In this document: piece after piece, positions 51,061 through 59,686 of the stretch | Layout: each line of letters opens with the position of its first letter | Numbering within the stretch: position 1 is the first letter of the stretch | NCBI RefSeq assembly: GCF_040438885.1 | Contig: NZ_CP159218.1 | Span: 1,674,001-1,738,000, forward strand | Source of the DNA: Nakamurella sp. A5-74 | GTDB taxonomy: Bacteria; Actinomycetota; Actinomycetes; Mycobacteriales; Nakamurellaceae | Direction: 5' to 3' | DNA: 64,000 bases | Notes under the pieces: model-generated | Told to the model about the DNA's origin: nothing | Database searches by the model: none | The model's input: the letters and a program-made list of their open reading frames with translations, nothing else | Translations under genes and position numbers: made by a program

Positions 51061-51875
51061 CGCGTTGCCTGCGGTGTCGTTCGTCCCGCTGTCCTGCTCG
51101 TCGTGCGGGACTCCAGGAAGTCATCGATCGTCTCGACGATCACGTCGTCGGCGATGCCGTGCCATTGGCCCGGAAGGATGCGCAGGTCGACGTCGGGCAG
51201 GGCGTCGCCGAGCTCGCGAGCCCAGTCGAGCAGATTGGGCGCGGTGTGATCGCTGGCCATGAGCAGGGCAGGCGTCCGTAGCGCAGCGAATTGTCGTGCC
51301 GTGGTGCCCGGCAAGAACCTCAGCTCATGCAGCATCGTGGACGCGTTCTCGATGTCCTCGTCGGTGAGGGGCGAGAACTGGGCTCGGATCTCCGCGGGGA
51401 TGCCGGTGATCTCCACGTCGAACCACTCGCGGGCCGTGGCTCGATCTGTGTGCAGCCTGCGTTCGGCCTCCTCCAGCGGTCCCAGGTCGGGATCGGATAC
51501 CAGCGGTGGCTCGATCAGCAGCAGCTGTGAGCCACCCACACCCGCGTCCGCGGCCAGGAGTGCAAGCGTGGCGCCTGAGGAGAACCCGTAGACCGAGGCG
51601 CCCGGGCCGACGAGACCGAGCATGCAGTTCAGATCCTCGAATTCCCGCTCCACCGAGTAGGGCTGCTCGGTTCGGGATTCGCCGGTGCCCCGGCGGTCGT
51701 AGGACAGGACGCGGTAGTGACTCGACAGGGCGCTGGCCAGCCCAGGCTGTTGCGGGCGTGACCGCGACGACATAACACCGCCGACCATGACGATCGCGGG
51801 GCCCTCACCTTGCTGCGTCCATGCGATCCGGGAGCCATCGGCCGACACCGATGTCCGGGACACTTCACCACTCAT
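51057..51875 (-). CDS. Alpha/beta hydrolase
   Basis: A 272-residue hydrolase. The nucleophile is S99 in VYGFSSGATLAL, SYDRRGTGES marks the canonical strand-turn, and the late GQWHGIADD provides the His. No signal peptide, so cytoplasmic. Substrate unknown; esters or epoxide-like compounds are possible. It leads the hydrolase-DUF899 unit, opposite an HxlR regulator. Confidence 0.87.
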   Translation of the reverse strand: MSGEVSRTSVSADGSRIAWTQQGEGPAIVMVGGVMSSRSRPQQPGLASALSSHYRVLSYDRRGTGESRTEQPYSVEREFEDLNCMLGLVGPGASVYGFSSGATLALLAADAGVGGSQLLLIEPPLVSDPDLGPLEEAERRLHTDRATAREWFDVEITGIPAEIRAQFSPLTDEDIENASTMLHELRFLPGTTARQFAALRTPALLMASDHTAPNLLDWARELGDALPDVDLRILPGQWHGIADDVIVETIDDFLESRTTSRTAGRTTPQATR

Positions 51876-51892
51876 GCCACCCTCCTCTCGGT

Positions 51893-51909
51893 AGTATGGT
51901 TTTCATAGT
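51893..51909. promoter_or_regulatory. Candidate HxlR operator between divergent genes
   Basis: AGTATGGTTTTCATAGT has TATG/CATA arms around an AT-rich centre. It lies 20 bases upstream of the hydrolase start and 32 bases upstream of the HxlR-SCP2 start, so one dimer could control both genes. Confidence 0.5.
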
Positions 51910-51941
51910 TCAACGGAGACCGTACCTGAGGAGACGTGCTG

Positions 51942-52655
51942 ATGGCCAGGGCCACTTATGCGGAGCTGGGTGACGCCTGCGCCACTGCCCACGCGATGGA
52001 ACTGATCGGCGGGCGGTGGTCCTACCCGATCCTGCGTGAGCTGATGTTGGGCCCCAAGAGGTTCGGCGCCCTGCTCGAGTCAGTGCGTGGTATCACGCCT
52101 GCCGTATTGACCAGCCGCCTGCGCGAGTTGTCGCAGTCCGGACTGATCTGTCAGAAGGACGAGTTGGACCCCGCCGCGTTGCACGCCTACGCGCTGACGG
52201 ACTGGGCGCTCACACTCGCGCCGATCCTGCGTGAGCTCGGCAGGTGGGCTCAGTCCTCACCCGTGCGCAGCACCGAAGGCGGCCTCACCCCCGACGCCGC
52301 CGTACAGGCGATGATCACCCTGGCCGCCGGCACCGCCCCGAGCGCGCCCGTGCGGCTCGAACTGCGTCTGACTGACGACCGGGTTGCGTCCGGCGGTGAG
52401 CACACGTATGGGATCGAGTGGAGCAGGTCCGCCTTCAGGGGTGAGCGCGGGCCGCTCGCTGACGCGCCGGCCGTGGTGCGCTGTGACTCCAGCACCTGGG
52501 CTCAGGTGCTGTTTGCCGGGCTACCTCTCAGCGCGAGCGGGGCTGTCACGAGCGGCGACGAGGCCACGATTGCGGTCCTCATCGACACTTTCCGCACCCG
52601 CATTGCCGCTACCGCTGAAGACTCCCGTCACGCCCGAGACACGCGGTTGGGTTGA
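51942..52655 (+). CDS. HxlR regulator with C-terminal SCP2-like domain
   Basis: A 237-residue protein. The HxlR winged helix occupies about 1-110 (AMELIGGRWSYPILRELMLG, then LTSRLRELSQSGL). The remainder (about 125-235) resembles the SCP2 sterol-carrier-like ligand domain found in a subset of HxlR proteins. The ATG at 51942 is preferred over the upstream GTG because GAGGAG (51928-51933) is then eight bases away. It probably senses a hydrophobic ligand and controls the divergent hydrolase-DUF899 unit. Confidence 0.8.
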   Translation: MARATYAELGDACATAHAMELIGGRWSYPILRELMLGPKRFGALLESVRGITPAVLTSRLRELSQSGLICQKDELDPAALHAYALTDWALTLAPILRELGRWAQSSPVRSTEGGLTPDAAVQAMITLAAGTAPSAPVRLELRLTDDRVASGGEHTYGIEWSRSAFRGERGPLADAPAVVRCDSSTWAQVLFAGLPLSASGAVTSGDEATIAVLIDTFRTRIAATAEDSRHARDTRLG

Positions 52656-53032
52656 GCAGGCCTCGGGTGATCAGGATGACCGAAGTCAGCACCGAGATCG
52701 CTGCTTGCCTCACCGACCGAACAACGGATCTCGTCGCACACCGTGCAGCGATCCGCCAGCGGATCAGCCCGCCTGAGCTGACGTGGGCCCCAATCCGGTC
52801 GCGCGCAGCACCCCTCCTCCCTGTCGGGTCGCTGCCGCACCGTGTTGAGCCTTGGACCCGTCAGGTACGTGCCGGTTGCAGCCTGCGCCGACCGGTACGG
52901 CCCACTCAGGTGAGGCGAGTCACTCGAGATCGACAACGAACAGTGCCGATCGTGGATCGGGGCCAGGCAGATCGATGAAGGGTTGCTGTTCGACCCGGTA
53001 CCCGGTAGCTGCATTCCCCGGCCCGAGGGACC
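52656..53032. other. Gap without a recognisable gene
   Basis: Frames on both strands are short and rich in Arg, Pro and Ser without domain-like stretches. There is no hairpin or repeat of note. Confidence 0.5.
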
Positions 53033-53707
53033 TCAGGTCCTGATCCGGCGGGCGAGGTCGTCCAGCCCCGACACGGTCATCGTCGGAGCGGTGAAACAGC
53101 TCGGGTACGGCGTCCCCGTGCGGTTGACCCAGGCCGCCTGCAACCCGGCGCGCCGAGCACCATCGATGTCCCACGGGTGCACCGCGACGAGCAGCATCTC
53201 CGCGGGCTCCACCCCGCACGTCCGCGCCGCGTATGCGTACGCCCCTTCGGCCGGCTTCCACACGCCGGCATCGTCCACCGAGAGCAGCCTTTCGAACTCG
53301 TCCCGCACTCCGGCACCGGTCAACAACCGGTCGGCGACCTGAACGGCGCCGTTGGTCAACGTGACCAGCCGGTGGCCCGCGGCGCGGAGTGCGCGGATCC
53401 CGTCCGGCACGTCCGGATGTACACGCAGCTCGGCGAACCCACCCATGACGTGGTCGACGGCGGCGTCCACATCCCGGTTCAGCGGGACCCCGTGCAGCAC
53501 CGTCCGGAGACTATCGGCGGCCAGCATCGCGAATGGCTCACACGCTCCGACGGCGGTCAGTGCGAACCCGTCCCGCAACACCCCGGCGAACCACACCCGC
53601 GACAGCTCCGGCGGCGCGCCCACCTCGGTGAAGCGGCCACCCATCGGGCCCAGGTCCGACAGGGTCTCGTTGACATCGAACACCACAACCAACGGTCGAA
53701 CGGTCAT
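53033..53707 (-). CDS. Haloacid dehalogenase type II (HAD family)
   Basis: A 224-residue HAD hydrolase. The nucleophile is D11 in VVFDVNETL (motif I), motif II is LTNGAV with Thr/Asn, the motif III Lys is in WKPAEGAY, and HPWDIDGARRAGL provides motif IV. The pattern fits the L-2-haloacid dehalogenase/epoxide-type group. It starts in an ATGA overlap with a zinc-finger anti-sigma-like gene. Confidence 0.88.
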   Translation of the reverse strand: MTVRPLVVVFDVNETLSDLGPMGGRFTEVGAPPELSRVWFAGVLRDGFALTAVGACEPFAMLAADSLRTVLHGVPLNRDVDAAVDHVMGGFAELRVHPDVPDGIRALRAAGHRLVTLTNGAVQVADRLLTGAGVRDEFERLLSVDDAGVWKPAEGAYAYAARTCGVEPAEMLLVAVHPWDIDGARRAGLQAAWVNRTGTPYPSCFTAPTMTVSGLDDLARRIRT

Positions 53708-54057
53708 TGGGGATCAATCCTTTCGGTTGCAGAGCCGAGCCGAGGCGGGGCGGACATCTGTCGGGCCCTCACCCGTTTCGGCGAGTGGGTACGGACGTTC
53801 GGGTTGCGGACCGACGTGTCTCGGGACGCCGCTCGCCGGTCACGGCCGTCCTCCGGAGCCTCCAGGTCGGAGACGAACGCCCGCAGTAGGCTGACGGCGG
53901 CCGCGTCGACCTCGCCCGGTCCGATGGAGGCGATGACCGTCTTGATCGCCCGGTGGGTGCTGGCCTCAAGGCCGCAACGCCGGCAGAATTCCAAGTGGGA
54001 GTTCACGATCGCCGCGGTCCGGTCGTCGACCTCCCCGTCCAGGTAGCTCTGCAGCAC
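53704..54057 (-). CDS. Zinc-finger (zf-HC2) anti-sigma-like protein, orphan
   Basis: A 117-residue frame with YLDGEVDDRTAAIVNSHLEF then CRRCGLEASTHRAI: the HxxxCxxC site of ZAS-type anti-sigma factors (about 21-29) followed by a basic tail. The GTG at 54057 is the only in-frame start; the upstream conserved Cys region is present in frame (CENVDVRL) but lacks a start codon. No complete sigma gene is adjacent, only a degraded stretch upstream. It is likely a surviving anti-sigma gene of a lost pair, co-translated with the HAD gene. Confidence 0.55.
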   Translation of the reverse strand: MLQSYLDGEVDDRTAAIVNSHLEFCRRCGLEASTHRAIKTVIASIGPGEVDAAAVSLLRAFVSDLEAPEDGRDRRAASRDTSVRNPNVRTHSPKRVRARQMSAPPRLGSATERIDPQ

Positions 54058-54507
54058 TCTGGCGGCCCGATAGCGCTCAGACCGGGTCAGCCGGACGTCA
54101 ACATTTTCACATCGCCCTCCCTTGGGGTAGGGAACCGGTGGCGACTCGATCCGCCGCCAGCAGTGCTCGACGACACTCTAGGTCCGCATCAGCTAGCTGA
54201 GTCATCGGCATCAATCGATCCTGGACCGAGGGTGGAACCCGGGCAGGGTCGCAAGGTTGCGGGCGGTCATGGTCACTAGCCTCTGTGCGACGTCTGCCGG
54301 CTCGCCCAGCGCCCACACCCGGCAGCCCAGGATCATGCCGGACACGACATGGCCACTGACTCCCGGACTTGCAGGGAACCCTCGCGGGTCGCGGGGTGGA
54401 GTGCGAACGCGGCCTTCGTTTCGATCCGGGTGCCGTGTCCGGGCGCAGCTCGAGCCGGTTGCGGACGGGGTGGATCTGCCCTGGTGCCGACCGGTTCCGG
54501 TCCGGGT

Positions 54508-54741
54508 GCCCGCGAGCAGGCCGGGTAGGTCGTAGCCGGCGCGCTCGAATCGGTCGGGGTGCGGGGGATAGCCCTGGGCCCGAACGAGTCGACCGTCGAT
54601 CGTGGTGAAGATGTCGGCCGTCTCGACGACGCCGGCCTCGACGCGGCCGGGCAGCGCCACGATCTCGCGGATGCGTCGGGATCCGTCGTGCTCCATCCCG
54701 ATCTGCACCACCAGGTCGATCGATGCTGCGACGGTAGGCAC
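54508..54741 (-). pseudogene. C-terminal fragment of a CpaF/TadA-type secretion ATPase
   Basis: A frame starting at 54741 reads SIDLVVQIGMEHDGSRRIRE, then VALPGRVEAGVVETADIFTT and RLVRAQGYPPHPDRFERAGY. This is the C-terminal part of a VirB11/CpaF ATPase (the ASA/AIDLVVxxxR..DGxRR..EI pattern) without the Walker A, Walker B or His box. The frame runs on to 54211 with unlike residues. No ribosome site. It is a remnant, notable because the Tad cluster at 26.8-30.3 kb has no ATPase. Confidence 0.6.
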
Positions 54742-54810
54742 GACGAACAGACGTCTTGGGTAGATAGCGACGGAGGCGCATTTCCAGCGTACCGCGCGGT
54801 GATGTCGCTG

Positions 54811-54852
54811 CGCAGATCAGGGCGGGGCAGGGGGCGAGCGCCCTGATCTGCG
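54811..54852. repeat. 14-bp perfect inverted repeat
   Basis: CGCAGATCAGGGCG (54811-54824) and CGCCCTGATCTGCG (54839-54852) are exact complements around a 14-base purine-rich loop. It lies in the degraded stretch past the SDR gene and could be its terminator or a mobile-element relic. Confidence 0.7.
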
Positions 54853-54996
54853 TGCGTAGTCGTTGGGAGACGGCCGCTCGCAGAACGATTGGAGTCGGCG
54901 ATCAAGGGACGCGATTGCCTGCCTGCGCCCGGCGAGTCGGAAGACGAGGTCATCGCCCTCAGTTGGCTCTCAACCGCTATGCGTCTTGGTTTGCGG

Positions 54997-55788
54997 TTAG
55001 ACGACGGGGAGTTCGCCGCCGTCGATGCTCAAATTCACCCCGCTGACCCACTGAGCTCGGTCCGATGCGAGGAACGCAACTGCCTCGGCGATGTCCCGCG
55101 GGTCTCCGGGCCGACCGAGCGGAATGTTGGCGGTGATCTCGGCCAACGGGACGCCTGCTGCGTCGGCGAAATCCTGGCGGATAGCGTCCGCGCCCGGAGT
55201 CAGCACGTTGCCGGGAGAGACCGTGGTGACGCGAATCCCGGCGGGGGCGAGTTCGAATGCGAGCGCTTTGCTGTAGGCGTTGAGGGCGGCCTTCGCAGCG
55301 CCGTAGTGGGCCATCGGCGGCGTAGGAGTGAGCGCCGTCATGGATGAGATGTTGACGATCGCGCTGCCCGCCCCGGCCTCATGGAGCGCAGGCAGCAGCG
55401 CGTTGGTCACCCGCACCGCGGACATGAAGTTCAGGGCGAGGGCGTCGAGCCATTCCTCGTCGGGGATGGACGTGATGCCACCGAGATGGGTGCGGGCCGC
55501 GCCAGCGTTGTTGATCACGATGTCGGCGCCGCCGAGTTCGGCGAGCGCTGCCGAGGCGAACTCCTGCGCGCCCGCCAGCGTGCTGATGTCTCCTGCGATG
55601 AAGGTGGCACTCTTTGGCGTCTCGTCGGTGGCGGTCCGTGCCGTCGCGACGACGTTGGCGCCGCCGTCGAGCAGCCGTTGTACGACGGCGGCCCCGATTC
55701 CGCGAGAGCCTCCCGTGACGATTGCGCGTTTTCCGGCGAATTCGGTTCTGTCTGCTGGAGCTAGGGTTCTGAACATACGGTCCAGCAT
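54997..55788 (-). CDS. Short-chain dehydrogenase/reductase
   Basis: A 263-residue NAD(P)-dependent SDR. The cofactor motif is TGGSRGIG (25-32), NNAG is near 91-94, the catalytic Ser is in NISSM and the Tyr-Lys pair in HYGAAKAAL. The late VSGVNLSIDGG is typical. Substrate unknown. The start is either 55788 or the internal ATG at 55776; an operator copy overlaps both. It is divergent from a TetR gene and very probably repressed by it. Confidence 0.9.
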   Translation of the reverse strand: MLDRMFRTLAPADRTEFAGKRAIVTGGSRGIGAAVVQRLLDGGANVVATARTATDETPKSATFIAGDISTLAGAQEFASAALAELGGADIVINNAGAARTHLGGITSIPDEEWLDALALNFMSAVRVTNALLPALHEAGAGSAIVNISSMTALTPTPPMAHYGAAKAALNAYSKALAFELAPAGIRVTTVSPGNVLTPGADAIRQDFADAAGVPLAEITANIPLGRPGDPRDIAEAVAFLASDRAQWVSGVNLSIDGGELPVV

Positions 55789-55835
55789 AACGCAGTTTTG
55801 GACCGGACGTCCAGAAATTATGGACCGGCGGTTCA
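55770..55835. promoter_or_regulatory. Three copies of a TetR-type operator TGRAC-N5-GTYCA
   Basis: TGAACATACGGTCCA (55770-55784), TGGACCGGACGTCCA (55799-55813) and TGGACCGGCGGTTCA (55821-55835) fill the promoter region shared by the SDR and TetR genes. The second and third are 22 bp apart. The first overlaps the SDR start. Confidence 0.7.
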
Positions 55836-55856
55836 GAACGAGGTAGCTTTGTCAGC

Positions 55857-56441
55857 ATGGCGCGACCACGCAAGTTCAAGGAACAAGATGTCCTCGTTTC
55901 CGTCTACCGGCGGTTCAACGAGACCGGCTTCCACGGGACCTCAGTCGACGATCTGTCTACTGCTACAGGGCTCAGCAAGGGCAGCCTCTACGGTGCGTTC
56001 GGCGACAAGGAGGCCCTGTTCGAGCGAGTGTTCGACGCCTACTGCACGACAGCTGAGAGGAGCGTCGCCGACCTACTCGAAGGCCCTGAAACCCTCGCAC
56101 TCGATCGCCTTCGCACCTGGCTGCAGCCTTCTCAGGACGACACGGATCGACTTGGCTGTCTGCTGGCCAAGGGCACGGCTGAACTGGCCTGGGAGAACGA
56201 CACCATTGTGACCCGGTCGCTCGCGGCGTTCGAAAGCCTGATCGACAGCTGCCGACAGGTGGTCGAGCAGGCTCAGCGTGCTGGACGCCTCGACCCAGCC
56301 GCCGACGCTGAGCTGCTGGGCGGGCTGATCGTGAGTACACATCGCGGACTTGAGGCGCTCGCGAAAGCAGGGGTCAGCGTCGAGATGAGAAATCGCATCG
56401 CCGACGCTGCGATCGATAGCCTGCCGGTGCCCGTTGCCTGA
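55857..56441 (+). CDS. TetR-family regulator
   Basis: A 194-residue repressor. The helix-turn-helix (about 10-55) reads FNETGFHGTSVDDLSTATGL, then SKGSLYGAFGDKEALF. The C-terminal ligand domain is helical (AAFESLIDSCRQVVEQAQRA). It resembles the TetR_C_11/YxaF-like group that responds to quinones or other small compounds. It is divergent from the SDR gene, with three operator copies between the two. Confidence 0.9.
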   Translation: MARPRKFKEQDVLVSVYRRFNETGFHGTSVDDLSTATGLSKGSLYGAFGDKEALFERVFDAYCTTAERSVADLLEGPETLALDRLRTWLQPSQDDTDRLGCLLAKGTAELAWENDTIVTRSLAAFESLIDSCRQVVEQAQRAGRLDPAADAELLGGLIVSTHRGLEALAKAGVSVEMRNRIADAAIDSLPVPVA

Positions 56442-56474
56442 CCTCGACACGATGCCGTCGGTTGGTGGTGATGG

Positions 56475-56505
56475 TGGCGCCTCGGCCTTGGTGGCCGAGG
56501 CGCCA
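56475..56505. terminator. Bidirectional terminator after tetR
   Basis: A perfect 13-bp stem, TGGCGCCTCGGCC (56475-56487) with GGCCGAGGCGCCA (56493-56505), around a TTGGT loop. It lies between the ends of the convergent tetR and peptidase genes, five bases from the latter. Confidence 0.85.
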
Positions 56506-56509
56506 CGGA

Positions 56510-58264
56510 TCACCCGGTGCTGGCCGGGATGGTGACGGTGGCGGTGCCGGTGGGCAGTTCTCCCGTCTTCTGCGCCAGGTAGACGTCCAGGTACGGGGAG
56601 CGTCCGCCGGCGGTGGGGGTGTCGTCTGCGGGGTTGTCCAGTGCGACGCGGAGCTGTGCACGGGTGACGGTGATCCGCTTCTGTGACGGCGTGCCCAGCC
56701 AGCCGTTACCCGGCCCGAATTCGGCCGACAGCGGGAAGGGGTCCGGAGTGATGGTGCCGATCTCCACGGCGAGGGAGTGCCCGGCGGCCAGGGTCCAGTC
56801 GGTCGACCTGAGATCGAAGTTGGTCCGGCCCGAGCTCAGCAGGGAAACCTGCTCGTCGAAGATGACGGCGGTGCCGTCCGGGGCGACGTCGTGCAGCTTG
56901 ACCATCACGTTGCCCTGACCGACGGCGTTCAGCGAGATCCGCGGGGTGCCGGTGATCCGAGTTGCCTTGTCCAGCGGCTCGGAACGTGTGATGAAGCTGT
57001 TCTTGGAGTCGGTCCCGCTCTCGCGGCCGTCGTCGAGGTAGGAGCCACGGCCGACGGGAAGGGTGACCCGGGAATCCGCTGCCGGCCAGGTGTCCTGGGC
57101 CCGCCAGGTTCCGGTGCTGTCCTGGATGGAGTACGCCGGATACTCGCTCGTCGGTGCGATGCCCTTGAGGTACTGGTCGTAGAAGGACATGACCTCGGCG
57201 AACCAGCCCTCGCGGCCCATCTCGAGCTGCCCGTCCGGGGTGCGGTCGTTGCCCCGCACGTGGTCCCACTGCCCGAGCCACCCGCGCTCCGGGCCTTGGT
57301 GATTAGCGAGGAATTCCTGCATCCCTTCGGCTTCGGTGTTCCACTCGATGAATCCTTGGGTCACGAAGAGCGGAGTGTCGCTGCCCTTCGCCTGCCGAGA
57401 GAGGTCCTGACTGCGCCAGTACTCGGACTGCGGATCACTTGTCCTGGCATCCACCGAGTTCTTCTGCAGACATTCCGGGTGTGTGAGCTCGTAGCCGGCG
57501 TTGGCCAGGTATCGAGGTTCGTCGTCCGGCATCTGCGGGCTCGCGGCGCTGGCGTTGTAGACGTTGGGAACCTCGACGATGGTCGTGCGGGGCACGCCGT
57601 TCGATCGGAAGTTCCGGGACACGTCCCAGATGGGTTCCTGGGCGACGACGGCTTTGAGCGCGTCCTGGTCCAGATTGTTGCCGACCAGGCCGGTGATGGC
57701 GTCGTAGGATTTTCCGTACATCCCCACTGAGCCGGTGGACCACCGCTGGTCGGCGGACCAGTCGATCGCCGCCCGGACGTCGGCCTGCTGTCCGCGACCG
57801 GCGAGCTCCAGACATCCACTGGACCCGCCGAAGCCGCGCGAATCGACCATGACGAGGGCGTACCCGCGGGCGAACAGGTCTGCATCCTCGATCAGGTCGG
57901 AGAAACGGTCGGAGGGACCGGTGTGGGTGAACCCCTCCGGATAGTTCTGGCCGGCGTGGCCGTAGTACGAGCCGACGGACAGGATGACGGGAACCTTCTC
58001 GCCCTTCACCAGTCCCTCCGGCAGCAGCACGTCGGCATGCAGTTCGGTGTCGGAACCATCCGAAGACGGGAAGTAGTGCTGGGTCCAGGAGGCGCCTTCG
58101 GGAACCCGGTCGTTCTGTGCGTGGGTGACTGCGATGACGTCACTGGCGACGGCTCCCGACGTCGGTACCGCTGGTCCTGCAGCGCCTGCGGCAGCGGCGC
58201 CCGTCAGTGCGCAGGTGGCCATTAGGACTGGTGCGGCCCAGAGTGCCGTTCTCGATCGGTTCAT
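56510..58264 (-). CDS. Secreted X-Pro dipeptidyl-peptidase/CocE-family hydrolase
   Basis: A 584-residue S15-type serine hydrolase. A signal peptide (1-30, MNRSRTALWAAPVLMATCAL) precedes the alpha/beta-hydrolase domain: VMVDSRGFGGSSG is the strand-turn, the nucleophile is S186 in GMYGKSYDAITG. The C-terminal jelly-roll (about 400-584, RVTLPVGRGSYL onward) is typical of the S15 group. It acts outside the cell, probably on X-Pro peptides or esters. AGGAG precedes the ATG at 58264. Its 3' end meets a bidirectional terminator. Confidence 0.88.
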   Translation of the reverse strand: MNRSRTALWAAPVLMATCALTGAAAAGAAGPAVPTSGAVASDVIAVTHAQNDRVPEGASWTQHYFPSSDGSDTELHADVLLPEGLVKGEKVPVILSVGSYYGHAGQNYPEGFTHTGPSDRFSDLIEDADLFARGYALVMVDSRGFGGSSGCLELAGRGQQADVRAAIDWSADQRWSTGSVGMYGKSYDAITGLVGNNLDQDALKAVVAQEPIWDVSRNFRSNGVPRTTIVEVPNVYNASAASPQMPDDEPRYLANAGYELTHPECLQKNSVDARTSDPQSEYWRSQDLSRQAKGSDTPLFVTQGFIEWNTEAEGMQEFLANHQGPERGWLGQWDHVRGNDRTPDGQLEMGREGWFAEVMSFYDQYLKGIAPTSEYPAYSIQDSTGTWRAQDTWPAADSRVTLPVGRGSYLDDGRESGTDSKNSFITRSEPLDKATRITGTPRISLNAVGQGNVMVKLHDVAPDGTAVIFDEQVSLLSSGRTNFDLRSTDWTLAAGHSLAVEIGTITPDPFPLSAEFGPGNGWLGTPSQKRITVTRAQLRVALDNPADDTPTAGGRSPYLDVYLAQKTGELPTGTATVTIPASTG

Positions 58265-58461
58265 GTGGTTCTCCTGAGGGTGTGGGGGACGCCGAGGATC
58301 GGCGAAGATCGATGTGGATGTCAGACGGCACCCGGCCGTACGGGCACTCTCGACCCCGCACCGCGTGAGTGGGGTCATGTCGCGCAGGGGACCGCGGGGA
58401 CCGCGGGGAAGGCGGGACCTCCACCGCCGCAGGCACTAGCAGGGCGCCCCCGGTTCGACAC

Positions 58462-58749
58462 TCACTCCGTCCCGGATCCTGTGTACTGGATCGGAATCAG
58501 TGCGATGACCTGGAACATGATGATGATGACAACGGCGCCGACGGCCGGTGAGCCACGTTCACCGGTGAAAAGCAGGGCGAGCGGCAGGACAGGCATCAGC
58601 ACCACACAAAGGATCGCGAGTCTGTTCCGGGAGAGCAGGAGTGCGTTCCTGCGGATCAGGCTCGCAGTCCGACGGATCGAGAATCGCGCGGCGGCGGGCA
58701 CTTTCCCCGGCAAGCGTGTGAGGGGGTCACCGCGGGCGATCGTGGCCAT
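58462..58749 (-). pseudogene. Truncated ABC-2 transporter permease
   Basis: A 95-residue frame with a basic N-terminus (RFSIRRTASLIRRNALLLSRNRL) shown in part as LIRRNALLLSRNRLAIL, a hydrophobic helix and a second helix (VVIIIMFQVIALIPIQYTG). This is the start of an ABC-2 permease; about two thirds are missing, and no ATPase gene is adjacent. It stops 197 bases upstream of the peptidase start. The TetR on the other side carries its operators, so this was probably a TetR-regulated efflux gene now truncated. A short functional protein cannot be excluded. Confidence 0.55.
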
Positions 58750-58800
58750 CGTGGGGCTCCTGTCGGATACGAACCCGGTCCGGTACGCACCTCTGACGAT

Positions 58801-58836
58801 ACGAGCCGTCTCGTCTCCCGTCAAGACGGCTCGTCT
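58801..58836. promoter_or_regulatory. Nested palindromic TetR operators
   Basis: ACGAGCCGTCT (58801-58811) and AGACGGCTCGT (58824-58834) are exact complements around 12 bp. Each half is also its own palindrome: ACGAG-CCGT-CTCGT (58801-58814) and AGACG-GCT-CGTCT (58824-58836). They lie between the truncated permease and the TetR gene. Confidence 0.65.
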
Positions 58837-58863
58837 CGTCTCGTGGCGTTGTACGATGGGGTC

Positions 58864-59463
58864 ATGTCAACTCCCGCGCCGCCCGACCCCACTCGGCGTA
58901 ACGAACGCTGTCGTCGCGCCATTCTTGACGCAGCGACCTCGCTGATCAGCGAGCTCGGCTACGACCACGTCTCGATCGAGGCGATCGCCAAACGCGCCGG
59001 TGTCGGGAAACAGACGATCTACCGTTGGTGGTCATCCAAGGGTGCCGTTGCGCTCGAGGCATTGGATGAAAGCCTCGCCACAGTGGTCGATTACCAGGAC
59101 ACGGGTGACATAGTGGAGGATCTGCGCCACCACATGGGCGGAGTCACGCGAATGATCAGCTCAACCCAGATCGGTCCGGTCATCCAAGGGTTGCTCTCCG
59201 CGGCCCAATCCGATCCCGACCTCTCCCGCGCGCACCTTGCGAAGGTCATCGAACCGGCCCACACCGCTTGGCACGAACGGATCACTCGCGCACAGCGCAA
59301 CGGCGAACTGCGCGCGGACGCCGACCCCGACGCGCTCATCGACATGCTCTTCGGCGCCATGTACTTCCGCCTGCTGCTGCACACCCGACCGTCCGAACCC
59401 GGGCAGGTCGACGATGCCCTGGACATAGCATTCCGAGGAATCCGCACCGTGCCGCAGCCATAG
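58864..59463 (+). CDS. TetR-family regulator
   Basis: A 199-residue repressor with the helix-turn-helix VSIEAIAKRAGVGKQTIYRW (about 35-54) and a helical C-terminal ligand domain (TetR_C_16-like: RAHLAKVIEPAHTAW). ATG at 58864 is the start, just after the nested palindromes. Efflux and ABC genes are common targets of this class, fitting the truncated permease opposite. Confidence 0.88.
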   Translation: MSTPAPPDPTRRNERCRRAILDAATSLISELGYDHVSIEAIAKRAGVGKQTIYRWWSSKGAVALEALDESLATVVDYQDTGDIVEDLRHHMGGVTRMISSTQIGPVIQGLLSAAQSDPDLSRAHLAKVIEPAHTAWHERITRAQRNGELRADADPDALIDMLFGAMYFRLLLHTRPSEPGQVDDALDIAFRGIRTVPQP

Positions 59464-59686
59464 GAAGCCGACCCGTTCCGCGAAAGTCTCGGAGCCTGCG
59501 ACAGCCGCTGCTGCAACAAGTATCGCCTTGCTCGCACCGGTGGCAAGGGGTCGCCGGCGGTAGCAAGTACAAGCCTGGCGAGGTAGAGCCGAGGTGACGT
59601 GGCCACCTGCTGGATGAGTCGCTGACCTCTTTCATCCGACGGTGGATCCGAAGCCGCCGTCGGCGCGTCCGCCTGGGACTGCACGG

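Noticed and set aside
54107-54781. Intact gene in the CpaF-fragment stretch
   Set aside because: The longest frame is Arg/Pro-rich and does not match; the CpaF-like residues lie in a different frame and cover only the protein's tail.
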